Assembly (NCBI RefSeq): GCF_014192415.1 | Contig: NZ_JACHXY010000001.1 | Coordinates: 744,001 to 808,000, forward strand | DNA: 64,000 nt | Source: Microbacterium proteolyticum | GTDB taxonomy: Bacteria > Actinomycetota > Actinomycetes > Actinomycetales > Microbacteriaceae | Direction: 5' to 3' | In this document: positions 52,898 to 62,667 of the stretch, one piece after another | Layout: each line of letters starts with the position of its first letter | How positions within the stretch are numbered: the stretch's first letter is position 1 | Notes under the pieces: generated by a model | Databases searched by the model: none | Told to the model about the DNA's origin: nothing | The model's input: only the letters and a program-made list of their open reading frames with translations | Position numbers and translations under genes: made by a program

Positions 52898-54091
52898 TTA
52901 CTTGACGATCTTCGTGACCGTGCCGGCGCCGACGGTGCGGCCACCCTCACGGATCGCGTAGCCGAGGCCCTCTTCCATGGCGATCGGCTGGATGAGCTCG
53001 ACCGACATTTCGGTGGTGTCACCGGGCATGACCATCTCGGTGCCCTCGGGCAGCGTGATGACGCCGGTCACGTCGGTGGTACGGAAGTAGAACTGCGGGC
53101 GGTAGTTCGTGAAGAACGGGTTGTGGCGGCCGCCCTCTTCCTTGGACAGGATGTACGCCGTGCCCTCGAAGTTGGTGTGCGGGGTGACCGAACCGGGCTT
53201 CACGACGACCTGGCCGCGCTCGACGTCGTCACGCTTGGTGCCGCGCAGGAGCAGACCACAGTTCTCGCCGGCCCAGGCCTCGTCGAGCTGCTTGTGGAAC
53301 ATCTCGATACCGGTGACCGTGGTCTTCTGCGTCGGGCGGATGCCGACGATCTCGACCTCGGAGTTGATGCCGAGGGTACCGCGCTCGGCGCGGCCCGTGA
53401 CGACCGTGCCACGGCCGGTGATGGTGAAGACGTCCTCGATGGGCATGAGGAACGGCTTGTCCTTGTCACGCACCGGGTCGGGGATCGACTCGTCGACGGC
53501 TTCCATGAGCTCGACGATGGCGTTGACCCACTGCTCGTCGCCCTCGAGAGCCTTGAGGCCCGAGACGCGCACGACGGGGGCGTTGTCGCCATCGAAGTCC
53601 TGCGACGAAAGCAGCTCGCGAACCTCGAGCTCGACGAGCTCCAGGATCTCCTCGTCGTCGACCATGTCGCTCTTGTTCAGCGCGACGAGCAGGTAGGGCA
53701 CGCCGACCTGCTTGGCGAGCAGAACGTGCTCACGGGTCTGAGCCATCGGGCCGTCGGTGGCGGCGACCACGAGGATCGCGCCGTCCATCTGAGCGGCACC
53801 GGTGATCATGTTCTTGATGTAGTCGGCGTGGCCGGGCGCGTCGACGTGCGCGTAGTGACGCTTGGGGGTCTCGTACTCGACGTGCGAGATGTTGATCGTG
53901 ATACCACGCTGACGCTCTTCGGGCGCCGAGTCGATCGACGCGAAGTCACGCTGAACGTTGGTGGCCGACGGGAACTTGTCGGCGAGCACCTTCGAGATGG
54001 CAGCGGTGAGCGTGGTCTTGCCGTGGTCGACGTGACCGATCGTTCCGATGTTCACGTGCGGCTTGGTCCGCTCGAACTTGGCCTTAGCCAC
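52898..54091 (-). CDS. tuf: Elongation factor Tu
   Basis: 397 aa. It delivers aminoacyl-tRNA to the ribosome. G1 is GHVDHGKT (19-26), G3 DAPGHADY, G4 NKSD; domain 2 has [13 protein letters not shown] and domain 3 ends [15 protein letters not shown]. Normal length and no resistance-type change that I can judge. A 160-nt gap and a hairpin separate it from fusA, so it may have its own promoter as well as read-through. Confidence 0.98.
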   Translation of the reverse strand: MAKAKFERTKPHVNIGTIGHVDHGKTTLTAAISKVLADKFPSATNVQRDFASIDSAPEERQRGITINISHVEYETPKRHYAHVDAPGHADYIKNMITGAAQMDGAILVVAATDGPMAQTREHVLLAKQVGVPYLLVALNKSDMVDDEEILELVELEVRELLSSQDFDGDNAPVVRVSGLKALEGDEQWVNAIVELMEAVDESIPDPVRDKDKPFLMPIEDVFTITGRGTVVTGRAERGTLGINSEVEIVGIRPTQKTTVTGIEMFHKQLDEAWAGENCGLLLRGTKRDDVERGQVVVKPGSVTPHTNFEGTAYILSKEEGGRHNPFFTNYRPQFYFRTTDVTGVITLPEGTEMVMPGDTTEMSVELIQPIAMEEGLGYAIREGGRTVGAGTVTKIVK

Positions 54092-54197
54092 TGGGTCCTC
54101 CTCAGGACGTTGGTTGCGAGGTCTCGGGCACTGGATTGCGACCGGTTCTTCGCGGGGATGGTTCTCAGATTACTAGAGAGTCGGTATTCAGTTTGAG

Positions 54198-54240
54198 TGG
54201 ATGCCGGGAACCGAGCGGAAACCCGAGTTCCCGGCATCCA
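54198..54240 (-). terminator. Hairpin between fusA and tuf
   Basis: Perfect 14-bp stem (TGGATGCCGGGAAC with GTTCCCGGCATCCA) and a 15-nt loop, 11 nt after the fusA stop. No T-run. It may partly terminate or mark an RNA-processing site. Confidence 0.6.
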
Positions 54241-54251
54241 TGAGAGCGGTG

Positions 54252-56366
54252 TTACTCGCCCTTGTTCTTCTGGACGATCTCGTCGGCCACGGCGCGAGGA
54301 ACCTCGGCGTAGCTGTCGAACTCCATGGAGTACACGGCACGGCCCGAGGTCTTCGAGCGCAGGTCACCGATGTAGCCGAACATCTCGGACAGCGGGACGA
54401 GCGCCCGCACGACCTTGACACCCTGGGCGTCCTCCATCGACTGGATCTGCCCACGACGGGAGTTCAGGTCGCCGATGACGTCGCCCATGTACTCCTCGGG
54501 AGTACGCACCTCGACCGACATGAGCGGCTCGAGGATGACGGGGTTCGCCTTGCGGATCGCTTCCTTGAAGCCCATGGAGCCGGCGATCTTGAACGCCATC
54601 TCCGAGGAGTCGACGTCGTGCGAAGCGCCGTCGAGGAGGATCGCCTTGACGCCGACCATGGGGTAGCCGGCGAGCACGCCGACGTTCATGGCGTCCTGGA
54701 AGCCCTGGTCGGTGGGTCCGATGTACTCGCGGGGGATACGACCACCGCTGACCTTGTTCTCGAATTCGTAGATCTTGTCGGCCGTGACCTCGAGGGGCTC
54801 GAGCGCGAACTGGATCTTGGCGAACTGACCCGAACCACCGGTCTGCTTCTTGTGCGTGTAGTCGTGACGATCGACGGTCTTCTTGATCGTCTCGCGGTAC
54901 GCGACCTGCGGCTTGCCGACGTTGGCCTCGACCTTGAACTCGCGCTTCATGCGGTCCACGAGGATGTCGAGGTGCAGCTCGCCCATGCCCTTGATGACGG
55001 TCTGGCCGGTGTCGTTGTTCTGCTCGACACGGAACGTCGGGTCTTCCTCGGCGAGCTTCTGGATCGCCAGACCCAGCTTCTCCTGGTCGGCCTTGGTCTT
55101 GGGCTCGATCGCGACCTCGATGACGGGCTCGGGGAACGTCATCGACTCGAGGACGACCTGGTTCTGCGAGTCGCACAGGGTGTCGCCGGTCGTGGTGTCC
55201 TTCAGGCCGATGACCGCGTAGATGTGGCCGGCCGTGACCGAGGGAACCGGGTTCTCCTTGTTGGCGTACATCTGGAAGATCTTCCCGATGCGCTCCTTCT
55301 TGGACTTCGTCGAGTTGACGATCTGCGCGCCCGAATCCAGGTGACCGGAGTACACGCGGATGTAGGTGAGACGACCGAAGAAGGGGTGCGTGACGATCTT
55401 GAAGGCCAGCGCGGTGAAGGGCTCTTCACGATCGGCGTGCCGCTCGATGATCGTCTCTTCGTTCTTCGGGTCGTGCGCCTCGATGGCCGGCACGTCGAGG
55501 GGCGACGGCAGGTAGTCGATGACGGCGTCCAGCATGGGCTGCACACCGCGGTTCTTGAACGCCGAGCCGCAGAGCACGGGGTAGATGTCGGAGTTGACCG
55601 TCAGCTTGCGGATCGCGGCCTTGATCTCGGCGACGGTGAGCTCTTCGCCACCGAAGTGCTTCTCGAGAAGCTCCTCATCGGTCTCGGCGACGGTCTCGAG
55701 GAGCTCTTCGCGGTACTTCGCGACGACGTCGGCCATGTCGGCCGGGATCTCCTGGATGTCGTACTTGGCACCCATGGTGACATCGCCCTTGGCGTCACCC
55801 GCCCAGACCAGAGCGCGCATCTCGACGAGGTCGACGACACCGATGAAGTCGTTCTCGACGCCGATGGGCAGCTGGATGACGAGCGGCTTCGCCTTGAGCT
55901 TGTTGATGATGGTGTCGACCGTGAAGTAGAAGTCCGCGCCCAGCTTGTCCATCTTGTTGACGAAGCAGATACGGGGAACGTTGTACTTGTCGGCCTGACG
56001 CCAGACGGTCTCGGACTGGGGCTCGACGCCCTCTTTGCCGTCGAAGACGGCCACAGCGCCATCGAGCACACGGAGGGAGCGCTCCACCTCGACGGTGAAG
56101 TCGACGTGCCCGGGGGTGTCGATGATGTTGATCTGGTTCTTGTCCCAGAAGCACGTGACAGCAGCGGAGGTGATCGTGATGCCACGCTCCTGCTCCTGCT
56201 CCATCCAGTCGGTCGTCGAGGCGCCGTCGTGCGTCTCGCCGATCTTGTGGTTGGTTCCCGTGTAGTACAGGATGCGCTCGGTCGTCGTCGTCTTGCCGGC
56301 ATCGATGTGCGCCATGATGCCGATGTTGCGGACCTTGGTGAGGTCGGTGAGCACGTCTTGTGCCAC
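54252..56366 (-). CDS. fusA: Elongation factor G
   Basis: 704 aa. It drives translocation. G1 is AHIDAGKTT (19-27), G3 [10 protein letters not shown]4 [10 protein letters not shown]; then domains II-V, with the domain IV segment [20 protein letters not shown] and the C-terminal domain ending [11 protein letters not shown]. It lies 92 nt after rpsG, with an inverted repeat in between. The FBP-domain protein at 23,542 is a possible interactor by family analogy only. Confidence 0.98.
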   Translation of the reverse strand: MAQDVLTDLTKVRNIGIMAHIDAGKTTTTERILYYTGTNHKIGETHDGASTTDWMEQEQERGITITSAAVTCFWDKNQINIIDTPGHVDFTVEVERSLRVLDGAVAVFDGKEGVEPQSETVWRQADKYNVPRICFVNKMDKLGADFYFTVDTIINKLKAKPLVIQLPIGVENDFIGVVDLVEMRALVWAGDAKGDVTMGAKYDIQEIPADMADVVAKYREELLETVAETDEELLEKHFGGEELTVAEIKAAIRKLTVNSDIYPVLCGSAFKNRGVQPMLDAVIDYLPSPLDVPAIEAHDPKNEETIIERHADREEPFTALAFKIVTHPFFGRLTYIRVYSGHLDSGAQIVNSTKSKKERIGKIFQMYANKENPVPSVTAGHIYAVIGLKDTTTGDTLCDSQNQVVLESMTFPEPVIEVAIEPKTKADQEKLGLAIQKLAEEDPTFRVEQNNDTGQTVIKGMGELHLDILVDRMKREFKVEANVGKPQVAYRETIKKTVDRHDYTHKKQTGGSGQFAKIQFALEPLEVTADKIYEFENKVSGGRIPREYIGPTDQGFQDAMNVGVLAGYPMVGVKAILLDGASHDVDSSEMAFKIAGSMGFKEAIRKANPVILEPLMSVEVRTPEEYMGDVIGDLNSRRGQIQSMEDAQGVKVVRALVPLSEMFGYIGDLRSKTSGRAVYSMEFDSYAEVPRAVADEIVQKNKGE

Positions 56367-56402
56367 GGGATGTCCTTACGTGTGGTGGCGGATGTCGTGG
56401 GA

Positions 56403-56450
56403 TCTTCGACGGGCTCGCGGGCCGGGTCGGCCGCCCGAGCCCGTCGAAGA
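56403..56450. repeat. Inverted repeat between rpsG and fusA
   Basis: Perfect 15-bp arms, TCTTCGACGGGCTCG (56403-56417) and CGAGCCCGTCGAAGA (56436-56450), with an 18-nt loop. The CTTCGACxGGCTC/GAGCCxGTCGAAG core is a dispersed motif in this genus; a half copy is at 38,378-38,393. Here it sits inside the str operon. Confidence 0.65.
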
Positions 56451-56458
56451 GGGAGCTG

Positions 56459-56929
56459 TTACCAGCGGTAGTGCGCGAAGGCGCGGTTCGACTCGGCCAT
56501 CTTGTGGGTGTCTTCGCGGCGCTTGACCGCGGCACCGAGGCCGTTCGAGGCGTCGAGGATCTCGTTCTGCAGACGCTCGGTCATCGTCTTCTCACGACGA
56601 CCCTTCGCGTAGCTCACGAGCCAGCGCAGCGCGAGGGTGTTCGCGCGGTGCGGCTTGACCTCGACGGGAACCTGGTAGGTCGAGCCACCGACGCGGCGGC
56701 TCTTGACCTCGAGGGTGGGACGGACGTTGTCGAGCGCCTTCTTCAGCGTGGCGACGGCGTCCTGGCTGTTCTTCGCCTCGACACCCTTGAGGGCGGTGTA
56801 GACGATCGACTCTGCGATCGACTTCTTACCGTCGACGAGGATCTTGTTGACCAGCTGGCTGACGATCGGAGCACCGTAGACCGGGTCGTTGACGACCGGG
56901 CGCTTGGTGACGGGACCTTTACGAGGCAT
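56459..56929 (-). CDS. rpsG: 30S ribosomal protein S7
   Basis: 156 aa. [60 protein letters not shown] and the ending [15 protein letters not shown] are typical. It organises the 16S 3' domain. It starts 5 nt after rpsL. Confidence 0.98.
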   Translation of the reverse strand: MPRKGPVTKRPVVNDPVYGAPIVSQLVNKILVDGKKSIAESIVYTALKGVEAKNSQDAVATLKKALDNVRPTLEVKSRRVGGSTYQVPVEVKPHRANTLALRWLVSYAKGRREKTMTERLQNEILDASNGLGAAVKRREDTHKMAESNRAFAHYRW

Positions 56930-56934
56930 CTGGG

Positions 56935-57303
56935 TCAGCCCTTCTTCGCGCCGTAGCGGCTACGAGCCTGCTTACGGTTCTTGACAGCCTGGGTGTCGAG
57001 CGCACCGCGGACGATCTTGTAACGGACACCGGGGAGGTCCTTGACGCGACCACCGCGGACGAGCACGAGCGAGTGCTCCTGCAGGTTGTGGCCCTCGCCG
57101 GGGATGTAGGCGGTGACCTCGGTGCCGTTGCGCAGCTTCACACGAGCGACCTTGCGCATCGCCGAGTTCGGCTTCTTGGGGGTCGTCGTGTACACGCGGG
57201 TGCACACGCCGGCCTGCTGGGGGTTCGACTTCAGCGCGGGAGCCTTGGTCTTCGAGACCTTCGGCGAGCGGCCCTTGCGAACCAACTGCTGAATGGTTGG
57301 CAC
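56935..57303 (-). CDS. rpsL: 30S ribosomal protein S12
   Basis: 122 aa from a GTG at 57303 with AAGGAG 6 nt upstream; the protein then begins [20 protein letters not shown] like other actinobacterial S12. The streptomycin-site segments are wild type in appearance: [20 protein letters not shown] and [20 protein letters not shown]. It controls decoding accuracy and is first in the str operon. Confidence 0.98.
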   Translation of the reverse strand: MPTIQQLVRKGRSPKVSKTKAPALKSNPQQAGVCTRVYTTTPKKPNSAMRKVARVKLRNGTEVTAYIPGEGHNLQEHSLVLVRGGRVKDLPGVRYKIVRGALDTQAVKNRKQARSRYGAKKG

Positions 57304-57582
57304 GTTCTCTCCTTGATTGGCTGGGGAGTACCTCTCGGTCCCACCCAGGTGCTGCACGGTGACAGCGTCGTGTCTCCCCCGGCATGTCGCTCATCTTTCG
57401 ATTCATGACGTGTCGGGCTCACGTGTGATCCACCCCGCGACAGAATGATCTGGCGCGATTCGTGGTGGATATGCCGTGGGGGCGACCTGTTCGCAGGTCG
57501 ATCCCTGAGATGGTGCGAGCGTTGATCCGCGTGACACGCCCGAGGGCATGGCGCACGGCGCGCGTGAACGCACACCCACTCA
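57304..57582 (-). other. Leader of the str operon
   Basis: About 275 nt from the probable start site to rpsL, with no supported gene. A small hairpin (CGACCTG and CAGGTCG around a 4-nt loop, 57483-57500) is the clearest structure. Confidence 0.45.
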
Positions 57583-57611
57583 ATGATACGCGTTCTCCTG
57601 GGGTGCGGCAA
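57583..57611 (-). promoter_or_regulatory. Promoter of the str operon
   Basis: On the minus strand: TTGCCG (57611-57606), 17-nt spacer, TATCAT (57588-57583). Matches the infA and S10 promoters in layout and -35 sequence. Confidence 0.7.
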
Positions 57612-57656
57612 ACATTCGCGAGAGCGGTCACCCCAGGAGGTGTCGGATGCCGTCAC

Positions 57657-58430
57657 CTACCCGAGCAGGAGCGCGACGCCGAGCGCTGCGAGCACGACGA
57701 CGACGATGATCGCGGCTGTCAACACGACGAGACGCGCCCGGCCCGGCGACCGCCGGGGGTGGACGACCGCGGCGTCGCCCGACCGGGCCGTGCCGACGGT
57801 GGAGGCCCGCGCGACCCTCGCGGGCTCGTCGACGCGCGGTGCGTAGGACTCACGGTGCAGCGCGACCGGTGATCGGGCCTGGCGCTCCCCCGGCGGTTCG
57901 CCGTCGGCGACGGGGACGGGCCTCCGGATGCCACGGGGGCGGGCGTCGGCCTCGGTGTCGGCGACGGATGCCGAGAGACGCTGCTCGACACCCGCGCGGG
58001 GGACCGTCGAGGTGTCGACGACGGACGCGGAGAGACTGTCGTCGATCGCGGCGGGGATCGTCGGCGTGTCCCCCGGCAGCGACCGTCCCGACCCTGCCGG
58101 TGGTCTCCGCGAGCGCGACGGCGCCGTGTCAGCGTCGGGCCACGACGGCGGCGCGACGTCGTCGAGCGAGGACGGCGCCGTGTCAACATCGGGAGACGGC
58201 GGCGAGGACGGCGCCGTGTCGACATCGGGAGACGGCGGCGAGGACGACGCGGTCTCGTCGCGCTCGGCTTCGCGCGACGACGCGGTGTCCCCGCCGGGCG
58301 TGGTCCGGCGTATGCCGACCGTGTCGTCTTCGTTCCCGTCGGGCCCGGGTGCGACCGGCCACGGGCGCAGGCGGCCGGACCAGAGGGTGACGCCGTCGGG
58401 GTCGTCGTCGTGCTCGTCGGGATCGTTCAC
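57657..58430 (-). CDS. Repeat-containing protein with C-terminal membrane helix
   Basis: 257 aa from a GTG at 58430 that overlaps the stop of the FHA gene (GTGA). Residues 1-225 are low-complexity, rich in Asp, Pro, Ser and Thr, and include two identical 12-residue repeats (SSPPSPDVDTAP) coded by a 36-bp DNA repeat. A single hydrophobic helix (about 235-256) ends the protein, so it should be tail-anchored with the disordered part in the cytoplasm. No family recognised. It is the last gene of the DUF58-TgpA-FHA operon; the many S/T-P-D segments could be phosphorylation targets for FHA binding (inference). Confidence 0.7.
   Translation of the reverse strand: MNDPDEHDDDPDGVTLWSGRLRPWPVAPGPDGNEDDTVGIRRTTPGGDTASSREAERDETASSSPPSPDVDTAPSSPPSPDVDTAPSSLDDVAPPSWPDADTAPSRSRRPPAGSGRSLPGDTPTIPAAIDDSLSASVVDTSTVPRAGVEQRLSASVADTEADARPRGIRRPVPVADGEPPGERQARSPVALHRESYAPRVDEPARVARASTVGTARSGDAAVVHPRRSPGRARLVVLTAAIIVVVVLAALGVALLLG
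58168..58239. repeat. Two tandem 36-bp repeats
   Basis: Units 58168-58203 and 58204-58239 (each starting GAGGACGGCGCCGTGTC) differ at one base and encode the 12-residue repeat of the protein at 57,657. Degenerate partial copies flank them. Confidence 0.75.
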
Positions 58431-60142
58431 CCGTCGCTCCGCGTCAACCGCACCTCCGCGTCGCCGAGGAAGAACCGTTCTCCGGCCTCGATCTCCTCCC
58501 CCGGCGGCGCTTCGACCTCGGTGCCCATGAGCGTGGCGAACAACACGCCGTTCGTGGAATCGAGGTCGGTGACGTACCAGACCTCGCCGCGCAGCTGAAG
58601 GCGCGCGTGCGTCTTGGAGACCGTCCGCGTCTCATCCGAGATTGCGACGAGCTGCGCGTCCGGGTGCTCGGTATCCGGTCCCGGCCGTCGCCCGAGGATG
58701 ACGACTCCCGACGTCAGCGCCACCGGAGCACCCGCGGGGGGCACCAGCATCCACGGAATGCGCTTGCGACGCGTCACGACGGTGTGATCGAGCGCATCGA
58801 CATCATCGTCGTCGATGGTGGGCAGTTCGGACTGCGTGAACAGGGTCGAGACCGACGTGCGCGCGGACCGGGGGGACCCCGCCTCCGGCAGCTCGGCGAC
58901 GGCCGACACCGCCTCGGACAGCTCGGGGAACTCCTCACCGGGCGCGACGACCGACGGGCGCGAAGCCGCCACGGGCTCGGGCGAGGGACGCGTGAGGGGG
59001 ACGTCGGCGATCGGTACCGCGGGCTCGCCGGCAGATCGCTGCGATCGCCGAGATGGGCTGACCCACGGGGCGACGGGCGGCTCTGCATCCGCGCCCGCCC
59101 CCTCGCGGTCGTCGGGCTGACCGCGCCTCGGGGAGGCGGGGGGTTCGTCGCCCTCGGCCGCTCCGTCGACGGTCGAACCGGCCGCGGGAGTGCGGGGCGA
59201 CCCCTCCGGGGCGGGGGGCGTCTCCTCGATGCGAGCGGCCGACATGCCCTGGAGCGCATCCACCGCGAGACCGCGGCGGGGACCGCCCGAGCCACGACGG
59301 GGGTCGTGACGCAGCGCGTCGAGAACCTCCGACACCGACGTGTCGGGCACGGCGCCGGATCGTCCGAGACGCGCATCGTCGTCGATGCCTTCGCGATCGG
59401 CGGAGACCGCAGGCGCCCGATCAACCGGGGGCGACCAGTCGGCGGGCGAGGGAACCGCATCGGCCAGCGACACCGAGGGCGCGGCGAACGGCATCACCAC
59501 CGGTTCGGAGAGGGGGACGGATGGCGCTCCGCCGCGCTCGGACCCGGGCGGCTCCGTCACGCCCGCATCATCCGGGGTCCAGCGGCTCCGCGCCGAACTC
59601 GGCGCCTTCGTCGCGCCATCGGCGTCCGGAGTCCACCGGCTCCGCGCGGACCCCGGCGCGTCCGATGCGCCCTCGGCATCGGGGGTCCATCCGCCCACGA
59701 GCGGGACGTAAGCCGGAGCATCGTCGCTACCACGCCGGAACGGCCCGGAGCGCTCCTCGACACGACCGGCACCCTCGTGGCCCGACCACCGCGCCGAGCC
59801 CCACCCGAGGATGCTGGCCCAGACGACCGGGAACAGCGCACCCACCACCGTGAGCCCGGCACCGGCGCCGAAGGCCGTCGTGATGCGGTGGACGGCGACG
59901 ACGAAGACGATGAAGAACGCGATCGCGCCGAAGAGCGGCACGATGTTCAACAGCACGAGCCACGGCGAGAAGTCACCCCGCTGGAGCACGGTCGCGACAT
60001 TCAGCACCGGCACCCAGGCCTTCCACGCCGGCTCGTGCATCTTGCGGAACATCGCCGCCAGGGCGAGGGCGAACCAGACGTACAGCACGACGACGAGCGC
60101 GAGCGACGTCACCCCGAGAACCACCATCGTCGAATCGGTCAT
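58427..60142 (-). CDS. DUF5684 membrane protein with C-terminal FHA domain
   Basis: 571 aa from the ATG at 60142, which overlaps the TgpA-like stop (ATGA). The first 110 residues hold three or four membrane helices (MVVLGVTSLALVVVLYVWFA, then FRKMHEPAWKAWVPVLN, DUF5684-like). A disordered Pro/Ala/Ser region of about 340 residues follows, and an FHA domain (about 470-565) ends it: VVILGRRPG, SKTHARL, DLDSTNGV. FHA domains bind phosphothreonine, so the protein probably recruits a phosphorylated partner to the membrane, as in serine/threonine-kinase and cell-envelope pathways. Confidence 0.85.
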   Translation of the reverse strand: MTDSTMVVLGVTSLALVVVLYVWFALALAAMFRKMHEPAWKAWVPVLNVATVLQRGDFSPWLVLLNIVPLFGAIAFFIVFVVAVHRITTAFGAGAGLTVVGALFPVVWASILGWGSARWSGHEGAGRVEERSGPFRRGSDDAPAYVPLVGGWTPDAEGASDAPGSARSRWTPDADGATKAPSSARSRWTPDDAGVTEPPGSERGGAPSVPLSEPVVMPFAAPSVSLADAVPSPADWSPPVDRAPAVSADREGIDDDARLGRSGAVPDTSVSEVLDALRHDPRRGSGGPRRGLAVDALQGMSAARIEETPPAPEGSPRTPAAGSTVDGAAEGDEPPASPRRGQPDDREGAGADAEPPVAPWVSPSRRSQRSAGEPAVPIADVPLTRPSPEPVAASRPSVVAPGEEFPELSEAVSAVAELPEAGSPRSARTSVSTLFTQSELPTIDDDDVDALDHTVVTRRKRIPWMLVPPAGAPVALTSGVVILGRRPGPDTEHPDAQLVAISDETRTVSKTHARLQLRGEVWYVTDLDSTNGVLFATLMGTEVEAPPGEEIEAGERFFLGDAEVRLTRSDG

Positions 60143-62667
60143 GTCGTGTCGCGCTCCACCTGGACGGTGGAACGCTTCCCCCTCTCGTCGCGGTGCGGCG
60201 GCCTCCGCCGCCGACGGCCTGGGGCGAGGAACCCCAGGAACGATCTCAACGATACGGCCGAGCGCACCCGCTGCCACGTGCTCTGGCGGCTGCGCAGGGC
60301 GCGCCGTTCCTCATCGACGATGCGCCAGAAGGCCGCAGCGTCGTCAGCGGTCACCGCACCCTGCGAGAACACCGCCCGATCCGCGTCGTCGGCCAGACGG
60401 ATCCCGCCGGGGGTCGCCAGCCCCTCGGCGACCTCGCGACGGGTCGGCGCGCGGGGCAGGGTGCGTCGGGAATCCAGGGCGGAGTCGACGTATTCGTCCC
60501 AGCCGCCGACGATGGCCGAGCGCGGGTCGGGGTCGAGCCGACGGCCGCGCCGGCGCAGCAGCTTGGCGACGATGACCGTCAGGAACGGCCCGAACACGAT
60601 GAGGAGCAGGAGCATCACGATGCCGCCGACCCGCACGAGCGCCCACAGCCAGGCGAGATCGACACCGTCGTCGGCGCGCTCGTCGTCATCGAGAGCATCG
60701 TCTTCCTGCACCGGCTCCGGCGGGACGACCTCTTCGACGGTGTCCGGCCGGACCTCGGTGACGTTCTCCGGGTCCTGCTGCTGGGTGACCTCCAGGCTCG
60801 GCGACTTCTCCCACTGCGGCGTCACGTCCACCGGCGTCCAGCGACCGTCGGAGCCCTGCACCTCGGTCCACGCGCTGACATCGCGTGCCCGGCACTCCCC
60901 CGCGTCGCAGGTCGAGAGTGAGGTGTCGGTCGAGCTCAAGCGCGCCCCCACCACGACGCGGGCGGGGAATCCCAGTTCGTGGGCGATGAGCGCCGTCGCG
61001 ACCGAGAACTGCTCGTCATCGCCGACCGCGGCCACGAAGTTGTCGGACGCAGCGGCGCGCGGATCGTCCTCACGCTCCAGCAGCCGCTCGAACATGCGGT
61101 CGATACGGGCGACCGAGTGGCCCGAGGCACTCGGCTGGAGTCGGTAGCCCGGCAGGTCCTGCGTCCAGTTCGGCGGTGCGGATCCCTCGAGGGCGAGGCT
61201 GTGGCTGAGATAGCCGCGCTCGCGGAGCAGCTGCACGAGCCCCTGCAGCGCCGCCCCTCCCGACCCCGAGGCGTTCTGCTCCACCCACCGGCGCAGGTTG
61301 TCACCGCCGGCCGTCCCGGCGGTGACACCGGGGGGCGAGAGCGACGCGAGGTCGGCGCCCTCGGGCTCCACGGCGTCGAGGCGGTACCGGTCGCCCGAGC
61401 GCAAGCCGCCGTCGGCGATCTGCACGCCGGCCTGCTCATCGGCGCTGTAGTAGAACCGATCGGCGAGCAGCGTGCGACGCTCGCCGTCGAACGTCGCCTC
61501 CGACAGACGCCCGGCCGTCGGCATCCACAACCCATCGAGGTCCACGATCTCGACATCGGCGTCGACCGCACGGCCCTCGCCGGCGTCGCGGGACGACGGC
61601 AGTCGGACGAAGCCTCCCCCCGAATCGCCGGACGCGCGGAAGATCTCGCCGTCGTACGCATCGAGCGTGGCGATGCGGATGCGCTCGGGAAGCCGGGCGG
61701 CATCCGCGTCGCCGGGGCTCGACACGCGGAACAGCACGTCGTCGGAGCGGGCGTCCGAGAACAGGGCGCGGTAGGCGGCGAGCGGACTCACCGCCTCGGC
61801 GATCTGGCGCTCGGGTCCGGTCACCGACCGGAGGACGCGGCGGTCCGCATCGCGCGCCGCCCAGGGGACGACGGCCACGGTCACGACCACCGCGACGACG
61901 AGCATGGCGACGCCGAGAGCTGCTCGTCGGCGGTCGGCGAGAGACGGCCCCCGCCCGACGTTCACGGCGGACCGGGCGCTCGCCCGCGACAGTGCGCGGA
62001 CACGCTCCTCGCGGGCGCGCCAGGCCAGCCACAGCACCGCGGCGAGGAGTGCTCCGAGCCCGACCGCCGTCTCGACCGGCGCGGCGACCTCGACCGGTCC
62101 GATCGACAGCGCAGCACTCGTCGCACTGCGGCCGAAGAACAGCCCGAACCCGGTCATGGCCGAGCCCGCAACCACGGCGGCGAGTGCTCGACGGTCGGAG
62201 CGGACCGAGAGCGCGAGCGTCACGGCCGTGCCCACGAGGAAGACGACGAGCGCCGGGACGAGCAGGTTGCGGTAGGCCCCGACCGGCAGGTCGACGGTGA
62301 CGAGGTCTTTCCACGCGACGACGACGCCGGCGAAGGCCTCGCCGAGGCCCCTGATCCCCTCGGGGAACGAGGTCATCCGCGACGGCACCGCCAAAGGGAC
62401 GGCGAGCACGGCGAAAGCCGCCGCGAGCGCGGCCGCGAGCGTCCACCCTCCCCCGGCTCGCCGGGAGACGAGGGCGACGACCCCCGCCCCGACGACGGCG
62501 GAGACCGCGACGAGCAGGAGGAACGCGCCCGTCGCGTACACCGGCCACGCGGCGACCGCGGCGAGGACGACGCACACCGCCGTGTAGATCGCGCCGGCGG
62601 CCACGCGGGGCGTCGCCGACGGATCGCGAGCGCCCGCCGTGGGGCGCGCGTCACGGCGCGCGCTCAC
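60139..62667 (-). CDS. TgpA-like transglutaminase-fold membrane protein, catalytic residues missing
   Basis: 842 aa from a GTG at 62667 overlapping the DUF58 stop (GTGA). About six to seven N-terminal membrane helices (residues 20-265), an extracytoplasmic transglutaminase-like domain, a final helix (about 676-699) and a cytoplasmic DUF4129-like tail reproduce the TgpA layout. In the core the catalytic Cys is replaced (GDDEQFSVATAL, 549-560), the His position reads SAWTEV (598-603), and only the Asp (VDVTP, D614) remains. It is probably not an active cross-linking enzyme or protease and may act as a scaffold. Operon context: DUF58 upstream, FHA downstream. Confidence 0.85.
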   Translation of the reverse strand: MSARRDARPTAGARDPSATPRVAAGAIYTAVCVVLAAVAAWPVYATGAFLLLVAVSAVVGAGVVALVSRRAGGGWTLAAALAAAFAVLAVPLAVPSRMTSFPEGIRGLGEAFAGVVVAWKDLVTVDLPVGAYRNLLVPALVVFLVGTAVTLALSVRSDRRALAAVVAGSAMTGFGLFFGRSATSAALSIGPVEVAAPVETAVGLGALLAAVLWLAWRAREERVRALSRASARSAVNVGRGPSLADRRRAALGVAMLVVAVVVTVAVVPWAARDADRRVLRSVTGPERQIAEAVSPLAAYRALFSDARSDDVLFRVSSPGDADAARLPERIRIATLDAYDGEIFRASGDSGGGFVRLPSSRDAGEGRAVDADVEIVDLDGLWMPTAGRLSEATFDGERRTLLADRFYYSADEQAGVQIADGGLRSGDRYRLDAVEPEGADLASLSPPGVTAGTAGGDNLRRWVEQNASGSGGAALQGLVQLLRERGYLSHSLALEGSAPPNWTQDLPGYRLQPSASGHSVARIDRMFERLLEREDDPRAAASDNFVAAVGDDEQFSVATALIAHELGFPARVVVGARLSSTDTSLSTCDAGECRARDVSAWTEVQGSDGRWTPVDVTPQWEKSPSLEVTQQQDPENVTEVRPDTVEEVVPPEPVQEDDALDDDERADDGVDLAWLWALVRVGGIVMLLLLIVFGPFLTVIVAKLLRRRGRRLDPDPRSAIVGGWDEYVDSALDSRRTLPRAPTRREVAEGLATPGGIRLADDADRAVFSQGAVTADDAAAFWRIVDEERRALRSRQSTWQRVRSAVSLRSFLGFLAPGRRRRRPPHRDERGKRSTVQVERDTT

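Noticed and set aside
54201..56471. 756-codon plus-strand frame
   Set aside because: It is antisense to fusA; the translation is Asp/Leu/Val-biased with no recognisable family.
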